The position numbers and the translations under genes are program-made. From NCBI RefSeq assembly GCF_021462225.1, contig NC_061817.1, positions 5,119,327 through 5,183,326 on the forward strand: a stretch of 64,000 bases of DNA, in the 5' to 3' direction. The notes under the pieces were generated by a model. That model ran no database searches and had not been told where the DNA came from. It saw only the letters and a list, made by a program, of their open reading frames with translations. This document shows positions 55,335 through 64,000 of this stretch, in pieces. The stretch's first letter is position 1. Every line of letters begins with the position of its first letter. Source of the DNA: Girardinichthys multiradiatus. Its lineage: Eukaryota > Chordata > Actinopteri > Cyprinodontiformes > Goodeidae.

Positions 55335-56852
55335 GCCCGAGGCCTGTCCAGAAAAAAGTCCAGTGCAGAAAAATTCTGTTATTTCCTGTAATTACCAACC
55401 GACAGTGAAGTAACTGCATTTATGCATTAATATAAAGGATCAGCAATTATAAAAATAACTCCTACATGTTATCAACAGCAATAAATGACTAATAAACAGA
55501 CAACAAATAACAGTGTAGTCTCTAAAGTTGTAATTGTTTAGCCAACAAAGTATAATTAAATCGAACTTGAAGTCGTGCTGAACAGCACAAGTTCAGATAC
55601 CTTCACCTGGATCATAGCAAATGCATCTAACATTGAGTGCATTAATGAACTGTTGCACTAACCTGTTGGTGTAACAACTCACACTGTCTCAGGCAGTTTC
55701 TCCGTCCTCCAGATGAAACTGTGTCTGTGTAATCTTGTCATCCTTATTCCTCTGCACATTCCCTCCTCCTCTTCCCCCCCTAAGCCCTGGATATACTCAC
55801 ACCCCAACCCCACTGCACTCTGCTGTATCAGCTGCTCTACATTTCAACTGGCTGTCGAATTAAGCCTTAAATTTATACATAAACTCAAGTATAATATATA
55901 CACCCCCACTAATAAAGCCACCAATAAGTTTCTGGCATAATTCTGTCTGGGCTGGATATTTGACCACCAATATGATCAGAAATTAACAGGGCTGATGTCA
56001 ACACAATTCAGGAAGCTTCATGTTAGCCTACTTAATCCACACTAAAACCAGTATTTGTGTGTGTTTGGGATCATTGTTCTGTTGATAACCAAACTGTTCC
56101 CAAATTTCAAACATCTAGCTGTTTATTTTTGCTGAAGTTTAAGTTTTTCATTATTCCATCCACTTTGTTCAATGCACCAGCACAGCTGGCCGGGAAGAAG
56201 CCTCTCAGCATCATGCTAAAAGGCAACTACGCTTTACAGCTGGCAGTGCTCTTAGGTTTTGAAGCCTCATCTTGATATCATCAAACCATTTTACTGGGGC
56301 CCAACGCAGTTTGTAGTATTTGTCTTGGCTGACCATAAAATTATTCTCCAGAAGATAGTTGGCTTGTCCATGTGGTGATCTCCAAATGTTAGTCAAGCTA
56401 GAATGTGTTGGACTGCCTTCGGTGTTACAGTGACATTGTAAGTAAGTAAACTTTATTTATATAGCACCTTTAACAGCAAAAAATCACAAAGTACTTTATG
56501 GAGTGCAAATAAAATAAATACAAGTATAGGCTTAATATAATACAAAGACAATAAGAACAGCTAATTGGCACATTGGTGCTCCAGCAACTTCCAGTTTATG
56601 GTAGGCTTTAGCCTTGATTCCTCCTGGTTTGTTCCTAAACATCCTAACCAATGTCCTTCCATCTGAAGGTGACAGTTTGGCTCTGATAGTTGAAACTTGG
56701 GCATAGCTGGTTGTTTCAACTGGACAATGATCTCACACACATCCAGACAAGCAGGCTAACATGAAGCTTCTGGAATGTCCTCACCATTAGTTGTATGGGA
56801 CATCTATAGACTGTGCTTATAAGCTGTGTGTGTGCTAGTAAAATAAATTTAA
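55335..56852. other. Region upstream of RIC8A; possible promoter not resolved
   Basis: The RIC8A promoter and 5' UTR should lie just above 55334, but I see no TATA, GC box cluster or CpG island. 56040-56420 has Tc1-like wording. 56440-56520 has a TAAGTAAGTAAAC run followed by TTTATTTATATAGCACC, a common fish repeat end. Confidence 0.4.
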
Positions 56853-57934
56853 ATGAACTGTACCACTTTAGTCAACATGAATGTAGGGATCAGGGGAACG
56901 GTGCTAGGCTGGTTTAAATCTTATTTGTGTGACAGATTCCAGTTTGTTTATGTAAATGATAAATTATCTTTAAACTCCAGGGTTAATTGTGGAGTACCAC
57001 AGGGTTCAGTACTTGGGCCAATTCTCTTTACTATATATTTGCTTCCAATAGGTCAAATTATCAGGCAGCATAGGATAAATTTTCACTGTTACGCTAATGA
57101 TACTCAGCTTTACTTATCCATAAATCCTGATGAGCCCAACCAGTTAGATAGACTACAAGCATGTCTTGAAGACATAAAAACTTGGATGACTTTACATTTT
57201 TTGCTTCTAAATTCAGACAAGACAGAAGTTGTCATCTTTGGACCGGAGTCTTTAAAAAAGAAACTGCTTAGTCAATCACTTAACCTGGATGGCATTAAAT
57301 TGACCTCCGGTAATAAAGTAAAAAATCTTGGGGTTATTTTTGACCAGGACATGTCATTTAAATCCCATATTAAACAGGTTTCTAGGATTTCCTTCTTTCA
57401 CCTCCGGAACATTGCCAAAATTAGAAATATCCTATCCAGAAGTGATGCTGAAAAACTAGTCCATGCATTTGTTACTTCAAAGCTGGACTATTGTAATGCT
57501 CTACTATCAGGATGTCCACAAAATGCAGTTAAAAGCCTTCAGCTGATTCAAAATGCTGCAGCAAGAGTTCTGATGAAAATTAAAAAGAGAGATCATATTT
57601 CTCCTATTTTAGCTTCCCTTCATTGGCTCCCTGTTAAATCCAGAATATAATTTAAAATTATCCTCCTCACATATAAAGCCCTTAATGATCTAGCTCCATC
57701 ATACATCTGATTGGGCCATATGTTCCTAACAGGGCACTTCGTTCATAGACTGCAGGTTTACTGGTGGTTCTTAGAGTGTCTAGAAGTAGAATGGGAGGCA
57801 GATCCTTTAGTTATCAGGCTCCTCTTCTGTGGAACCAGCTCCGGGTTTTGGTCCGTGAGGCAGACACCCTGTCTACTTTTAAGGCTAGGCTTAAAATTTT
57901 TCCTTTTTGATAAAGCTTATAGTTAGAGTGGCTT
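56853..57934 (+). pseudogene. L2-type LINE reverse transcriptase fragment
   Basis: The reverse transcriptase of a non-LTR retrotransposon. A 265-codon frame (56853-57650) holds the Gly-Val-Pro-Gln-Gly-Ser-Val-Leu-Gly-Pro motif and the catalytic box as Tyr-Ala-Asn-Asp instead of Tyr-Ala-Asp-Asp (AAT at 57096-57098). The C-terminal part (Leu-Asp-Tyr-Cys-Asn-Ala-Leu-Leu, then His-Trp-Leu-Pro-Val) runs to a TAA at 57648, and the rest is frame-shifted to about 57920. The 5' part is missing. I assign it to L2 from motif wording and its tail. Confidence 0.8.
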
Positions 57935-58703
57935 TGTCGGGATCTGGGTTGTGTTTGTATATTTTGTGCTTGCAACTTGTGTCTCAGTGTTTTCCAGATT
58001 GTGCTGAGCTTCCCAGGCGTGCTGGGTGACAGGTGTGACTTATCCTGCTGATTGCTTGGTGGAGTATTTAAGCGGGAGGCTGCCAGTACTTCAACGCCAG
58101 TGTGTTTGCCTTCTGTGGTAACAAGCTCAGCCAATGCAAAGTCTATGCTTCATCTCTCGTTTTATGGATTAACTTTGTTCATGTGTTTTTGCAGACCAGA
58201 ACCAGGACTTTTGGATTTATGTCTCTGAGTCACGGACCCTGTGAGCTAAGTGTTTTCTGGTTTAACTTCGTTTTGTGGATTTTGTTCTCTACTTTGTTTT
58301 CGTCTGGAACTTCGACCAAGCTGGCAGTTTCCTGCAACTCTCATCTCCTGGACCAAGAACTAAGCCTCACCTTTCTCCAAGCACAATTAAGTCACTGCCT
58401 AATGATCTACTAAGTAGACTGGACTTCAACAAAACGAGTCCTGAATCCCTCTATCCCTGGCGACCTGACCACATCCATTCAGTAAGCCGTTTATGTTTCC
58501 TTCCCGAAATTTATTGGTTTTTGCCATCTATGTGTGTTACCTGTATTTACCAGTTCTCTTCCCTTCTTCCCCAACAGTTGGAGTTTTTGCCTGTTTACGT
58601 TCCCTGTTCATTTTGTTTTCCAAATAAACAACCTTATAACTTTACATTCTCTCTCCGGAGTGTTCTCTGTATGTGGGTCAGAGCTATTACGAAAACGCTG
58701 ACA
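57935..58703 (+). mobile_element. Solo LTR in the L2 element, 769 bp, 5-bp duplication
   Basis: It starts TGTCGG and ends GCTGACA, with inverted TGTC/GACA tips. GGCTT stands directly on both sides (57930-57934 and 58704-58708). TATTTAAG at 58065-58072 and AATAAA at 58623-58628 give LTR promoter and poly(A) signals. It has no internal genes, so it is the product of LTR-LTR recombination. The plus orientation follows from these signals. Which LTR family is unknown. Confidence 0.88.
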
Positions 58704-58708
58704 GGCTT

Positions 58709-59130
58709 AGGCTATCTTCCTTATTTTTTACCTCTGCCTTCCTCCCTCCCTGTTGGACGGAGTAAGGTGGTGTCAGGTTTAGCCAAAACCGGCTCAATTA
58801 TGGTTGAGGTACAAACACACCCTCCATTTCTGCTACTTGTATGACCCCTTCTCTTTTCCAATGGTTATAATCAGTCTGACAGAGAGAGGTATCCCAATCC
58901 TTGTGGTTTTTTGTATAACAATGACCATCAGTGGGCTCTAGATGGACAAACTTTATCAGTTTATTATTTTACTTAGTGTCCCTACACATGGCCTGTTCTG
59001 GGGTGGGCGGGCTCTGGCACTCGGTGGTTTAGTTTGGCCCCCCAGCAGCCCCGCGCCGTTCCGGACCCTTTGTGGGGTGCCTTGAGACGACATTGTTGTA
59101 AATAAGTGCAATATAAATAAATAAACTGAA
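58709..59130. other. Unclassified insert in the L2 3' region
   Basis: The L2 tail seems to resume at about 59133. The sequence between is not L2-like. Its end (GTGCCTTGAGACGACATTGT, then AATATAAATAAATAAACTGA) resembles the tail of a SINE or another LINE. Confidence 0.4.
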
Positions 59131-59132
59131 AC

Positions 59133-60040
59133 TATCTCTGTAGTTATGCTGCTATAGGCTTAGGCTGCTGGAGGACCTAATGACCACTTTCACCCTCTTC
59201 GCTACATTCTCATACTACTCTCCAATTTTGCATTATTTGCTGTTATTTCAGCTTTTAACTTTATGTTCTCTCTCTTTTCTCTTCCTAGAAGCTACACCTG
59301 GCCTGACTCTGTGTCTACCTGTGACACCTTTCTCGAGAGGGGCATCATCCGAGCTTCTGCTGGCAACAACTTAATGCTCACCCTCTACCGATGATCCACA
59401 TGGCCCTGTTTAACCCTTTCTTTCTCCTAGATATAGCAATTGACTGAGCTTTTACTGTGACTAACTCTATGTGCTCTCTTTCAGACTCTATCCTTGAAAA
59501 CTGGCTCTGAGTTTATCTGTTCTTTCTTTCTAGATGAAACGACTAAAGGAGCTACAGCCATTAACATTTACTTTTCCTTCCCATAGAAAGTACTCCTGGA
59601 TCAGTGCTTCTTTGTTCTCTTTGTGTCTCTGGTCTGTTCTCTCAAACCCCCAGTCGGTCGTGGCAGATGGCTGCTCACACTGAGCCTGGTTCTGCTGGAG
59701 GTTTCTTCCTGTTAAAAGGGAGTTTTTCCTCTCCACTGTCGCTACATGCATGCTCAGTTTGAGGGATTGCTACATAGTCAACGCCAGTGACTGTCCACTG
59801 TCTCTACATGCTCATCCAGGAGGAGTGACTGCTACAAATCTGTGACTGGATGCAATCTGCTGGGTTTCCTTAGACAGAAAACGTTTTTATCCAATTTGAA
59901 TAAATAACTGAATCTGACTGCACTGTTCAATGATTAGGATTAATTGGAATGTGTGTACCTGACTTTTGTGAAGTGCCTTGAGACAACATGTGTTATGAAT
60001 TGGCGCTATATAAATAAACTGAATTGAAACTGAATTGAAT
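59133..60040 (+). mobile_element. L2-type LINE 3' tail, copy 2
   Basis: Contains GTAGTTATGCTGCTATAGGC, then CTGGATCAGTGCTTCTTTG, TTTCTTCCTGTTAAAAGGGA and the end TTATGAATTGGCGCTATATA followed by AATAAACTGAATTGAA. It continues the reverse transcriptase at 56853-57934. Confidence 0.8.
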
Positions 60041-61100
60041 GGGAAATCCAGGCCGATAAGTGGATAATGTGAATTATGGTAACGGCACTGTACTTCTATT
60101 CTTTCAAGCAAAGGTGAAAAACTTGAGCAAGATGCTGTTTATTTTTAATCATGTTTGTCATTTTGATCAGTTTTATTTCCCTTAGTCAAATACAGGAATT
60201 TCATGTACAGAGGAGTAACTGCCAACTAGAGAATGGAGCAGCTGTACAGTGTTTACACATTGAAAGAGTCTCCAGAAGAGGCAGAACAATAGGAATAATC
60301 ATCATCAATATTCAACAACAAACAGATAAAAATGACCAACATTAAACACTGACATTTAGGCTGCTGGAGGCTCTTTTAACCTCACATTTCTTTAGAGAAA
60401 GGCGTGCTTTATTTTTTCATTCCTTAGTCATTTGTAGCAGTTGAACCATCTTTTTAAAAAGAAACAAAAACATCATGGTTTGGATCAGAACACATTTCTG
60501 GTCCTGCATACAGCATTTTATTCTTTTTTATCTTTACTGAAGATTGTACAAACATCATATAGTCCACTAAAGCCTCATTTTAGCTCACTCATCCCCAGTT
60601 TGAACTCTGTGGGTTTGAACAGAACCAATAAAGTAGGGCGGCTCATTTTATGTACATCCCATTAAAATATTTTTCAAAAATAAGAACAAACAACCCTCTG
60701 TTAGGGTGGTCATTTTTAAAAGTGTCACTGTATAAATGATACAAACCAGAGTTATTAACACATCCTTACAGACAGCTTTTAGGTGTCCATTAAAGTTCTG
60801 AGGATATCTCTGACCACCCTCTCCTCATGACTTCTGTTTATAGATTTGGAGAAAAATCCACCACATTCAAAGAGTTCATAATCCTCTGTTTGTCAATACA
60901 AACCTTCAAATCAAGAGGCACCTAAGATTGGATTCTACAATAAAACATGTACCACAAACAAACTGCTGGCAGCTGTTCTCTGGTTGCAACCAAACCGTTT
61001 GTGTAGTGGGATTCTTTCGCTTCACAAACGCGAAATACCTCCGGCTACTTGATACTGTGGGTGGATGCAGGAGTTCAGAGGCTGAGGCGTTGGTCCTCCT
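60041..61100. other. Probable 3' UTR and downstream of the unidentified gene
   Basis: No exon seen. Minus-strand AATAAA occurs at about 60517, which could end the transcript of the gene above. AT-rich. Confidence 0.4.
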
Positions 61101-63414
61101 TCAGGCCTTGGCACTAAGGGTAAGAAGTTCAATGAAGGAGCTAAAAAGGCTCTCCAGCCAGGCCTGGTTGGCCATGCACTGCTGCACCACCTCCTCCTGG
61201 CCAGGGTCCTCAGCTGCCTGCTCGATGTTATCCGTCTGGACAGAAAACAACAGAGTCAGGTACAGACATCACAAGAGTCATAACATCTCTACAACATACC
61301 TGAGGTCATCTGTGAGGTTAGGGTCTATGGTAGACGATGGTCAAAAAAAACTGATGCTTTAAGCATGACTTGATTCAAGGCAGAGGGTTAGGGTTGGGCA
61401 TGTTGTACCACATCTTTATCTGTCACTGGACGTAACATCAATTTACAAAGGAAAATAGGTTTGGGGATTGAAATAAAAGGAAATGACAAGGAGATGAAAT
61501 ATAAACATTTCTGTTAGGGGTTATTCACACAAGTCATTTACAGTGTCATGCAAAAGTATTCATACAGTCAGTGTACTTTATTTGTATTCAATGTGATTAT
61601 ATTGTGAGTCTATTGGAGTCTGTCTCTATTGGGATTTGTCTTTACCAGCTTTGTACATCTATAATTTGGAATTCTTCGCAAAATAGCTCGAGGTCAGACA
61701 GACTGGATAGATTCTTCAAGTCTTGTCACAGATTCTCAGCTACATTTGGGTCTGGACTTTGACTTGACCATTCTAACACATAATTATGCTTTGATCTAAA
61801 CCAAACCATTGTATTTCTGTTTATGGTGGTTGTCGTGCTTGTACATGAACCTCCACCTCAGTCTCAAGTCTTCTGCAGCCTCTAACAGGTTTCCATCCAG
61901 GATTGTCCTGGATTTAGCTCCGACCATCTTCCCATCAACTCTGACCAGATGCCCTCAGCATGATGCTGGCACCACCAAGTCTCACCATCGGTACAGTGTG
62001 ATGTGTAGTGTTAGTTTTCCTCTACACATAGGGCCTGATCTTCAAATGGTTTGCATTTTTAAATGTTTTTACTGTTATTTTGTAGCACTTTGAAATACTT
62101 AAATAATTTCTTATTATTTGTTATAATATATTTTCTTATTACCTCCAACTCCATGGCTTCAAACCTTATCTTTCTTTTACAGCCGCTCTGCTCTATATTG
62201 TGACAGCCAGTAGCACACACAATATCCTTATTTAAATAGGGTAGTTCAAATCGCTTTTGCACCTGTTTTTCATTGTGCACACAATCTTTGTAGATCACCC
62301 ATTTATTGCATGTGCTTTTATTTTTTACAAGCAATTTAGCGTTTCTTATTTGCAATCTTTGAAGATCAGGCCCAAAGTGTTTTGATCTTCACGGAACAGC
62401 TGTATTAATACTTAGATTAAACTACAAACACCTGGACTCCATTTACTGATGGCTTCTGAAGGGAAATGGTTGCACAGGATTTTTTAGGGGCATCAGAGTA
62501 AAGGGGGCCGAATAGTAACACACACTTTTCATTTGTAAAATGTTTGACAACTTTATACCATTTTCATTCCACCACACTATAATGCACCACTTTGTGTTGG
62601 TCTATCACATACATTCTTATAAAATACATTGAAGGTGACATATTAAAATGTAAGCAGAACCTAGGGACGAAAATCTTTTCATCTAATATTTCCCATTCAC
62701 TAGTTTTTTCTGTGAATCATAGACCAAAAACCACCAAAATAATACAGATTTTACGTTTTTTACTTCTCTAAGTCAATGAAATAAGTGAAATGCTTTCTTT
62801 GCTCTTTACTAAATCTGCTTTGTTGTGCTGTTCTCTATGCTTTGTACATGTACATACTGGGATTTATATACAATATGGTTAATCAAATCTGGTCAATAAA
62901 CTTGTTTCGATGTTTCATCTCTGCACGTACACAGTTTTATTGATGGAACAACTGAGTTCTAATTACCTGGCCTTGCGTCTCTCACAGAAGGTGAATTATA
63001 GGTTCAATGTCAAATTTATAGTGGTTTATACTTTTTGCACAGCAGAGTTAAATTCAACAGCCAACAAAGCTGTCATTAATGGGATGCAAAAAAGTTGTGT
63101 GACAAACGTTGTTCGGGAGCAGAGGAGTGAGTCCAATTAAAGCAAACATATAGTTTGCTATTTTCTGTAGTACACTATACTTACTTTATTTTTGTATTAT
63201 ATGCGTTTTCTTATTGGCTTGGAATAAACCTTTAAATAAATAAATAAAGATTCTACAATGTTCAGATAGAGGACACAGAAAAGCCAAGCTAATCACAGAA
63301 CTGGATATAGATACTTACCTCCTTCTTGCAGTGCAGGAAGGTGTGATACTTGTAGTGGTGAAGAGAATGATACAGATTGTATATTCGACAGGTTTCAATT
63401 GAAAGCTTCATGTC
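61101..63414 (-). CDS. Unidentified host gene, last two coding exons
   Basis: Two exons on the minus strand join in phase 0: 63414-63319 (32 codons, acceptor ATTCCTCAG, donor GAG|GTAAGT) and 61235-61101 (45 codons including TGA, acceptor CTGTCCAG). The first is rich in His and Tyr ([13 protein letters not shown]). The second is an acidic then amphipathic helix-like end ([11 protein letters not shown]). Good splice sites, agreeing phase and coding-like third positions support a real gene entering from the right of the window. I do not recognise the protein. It is likely a helical, cytosolic C-terminus, with no signal peptide or membrane span in view. Confidence 0.65.
61545..62640 (-). mobile_element. 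Old Tc1-like element inside the last intron, split by a MITE
   Basis: Ends: GTCATGCAAAAGTATTCAT at the left and TTTGTGTTGGTCTATCACAT at the right. Reverse-strand gene phrases: ACCTCCACCTCAGTCTCAAG, CTTCCCATCAACTCTGACCAG (in part) and GATGCTGGCACCACCA. It belongs to the same family as 29225-30720. The MITE at 62031-62373 interrupts it. Confidence 0.7.
62031..62373. mobile_element. MITE-like element with GGGCCTGATCTTC ends, 343 bp
   Basis: GGGCCTGATCTTCAAA at the left and its exact complement TTTGAAGATCAGGCCC at the right. A minus-strand 98-codon frame (62355-62059) fills the inside; it is Lys/Asn-rich and unplaced. A target duplication was not found. Confidence 0.65.
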
Positions 63415-63782
63415 CTGAGGAATTTTAAAAGAGGACAAGTTAAATAGCAAACCAAACAAATATCTTCTCTTTTATAGGATGTCCGCAACTTTTCAGCAAA
63501 ATAGGAAGTACTTTCCCATTTTCCTGACCTCTTCCTTAGATCTTTCCATGTTCTGCACAGGGAAATAAGGTTAAAAAAATGAATGATTTGTTTGTGGAAT
63601 GTAAGGGGCAAAAACACTAAGAAAGTTCTTGTTTTATATAGAGCCACTGTAAAATAAAAAGTCAGTCTCAAGCATTGCTTACGTACGCGAACTCAACAAG
63701 GAATTCAGCACCTCAGATAAAATAGTTGACATTTTTTACACCATGTCATTCATTATTTAAATAAAAACTAATCTGCGCCACC

Positions 63783-64000
63783 ATGCACGGTGGCGCAGTT
63801 GGTAGCACTGTTGCCTTGCAGCAAGAAGGTCCTGGGTTCGATTCCTGGCCTGGGGTCTTTCTGCATGGAGTTTGCATGTTCTCCCCGTGCATGCGTGGGT
63901 TCTCACTGGGTACTCCGGCTTCCTCCCACAGTCCAAAGACATGCCTGTTAGGTTAATTGGTCACTCTAAATTGACCTTAGGTGTATGAATGAGTGTGTGC
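63783..64000 (+). mobile_element. tRNA-headed SINE, copy 4, cut by the window end
   Basis: The best-preserved head: A box TGGCGCAGTTGG at about 63791-63802 and B box GGTTCGATTCC at about 63835-63845, both matching RNA polymerase III consensus. The body continues off the window. Confidence 0.85.

Noticed and set aside
63786..63850. Functional tRNA gene
   Set aside because: A and B boxes are present, but the acceptor stem and anticodon arm do not form, and the sequence is joined to a repeated SINE body.

Overview
This is a eukaryotic, almost certainly ray-finned fish, window. Evidence: spliced genes with vertebrate-type exon/intron borders, several generations of Tc1/mariner transposons, L2-type LINE pieces, a tRNA-headed SINE family, and gamma/epsilon-like endogenous retroviruses (ERVs). 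Most single open frames are TE-derived or spurious; the host genes appear only when exons are joined.

Three host genes lie on the minus strand. From high to low coordinates: (1) the last two coding exons of an unidentified gene (63414-61101); (2) a complete ten-exon RIC8A-like (synembryn-A) gene (55334-33006, 1818 coding bases, 605 codons plus stop, all phases agreeing); (3) a complete five-exon UNC119-family gene (26864-20260, 789 coding bases, 262 codons plus stop). RIC8 proteins are chaperones/exchange factors for nascent G-protein alpha subunits, and UNC119 proteins bind the acylated N-terminus of G-alpha and other lipidated cargo. Two G-alpha-handling chaperones therefore sit about 6 kb apart in the same orientation.

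The left 20 kb is retroelement-rich. 1-3712 is the 3' part of a plus-strand ERV (broken RNase H, integrase, a TM-type env frame, an LTR-like tail split by a SINE). 4905-6530 holds LINE pieces. 7418-15198 is a complete minus-strand provirus: two 507-bp LTRs with one visible difference, a 5-bp target duplication, a tRNA-Tyr-like primer site, a polypurine tract, a 61-bp tandem array in the leader, and badly decayed gag, pol and env. 17812-19280 is a candidate 1.47-kb solo LTR with a 4-bp duplication and a strong CRE/TATA promoter.

The introns and gaps of the host genes are filled with Tc1-like DNA transposons. Two recent 1.6-kb twins (27293-28901 and 48322-49931) carry different inactivating lesions. 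Older copies are nested with MITE-like elements (29938-30448, 62031-62373). The right end holds an L2 LINE (56853-60030) split by a solo LTR (57935-58703) with a 5-bp duplication, and a SINE cut by the window edge.

No prokaryotic operon, CRISPR array, rRNA or intact tRNA gene was seen. Exon joins were made by eye from splice signals, reading phase and remembered family similarity; no search was run.
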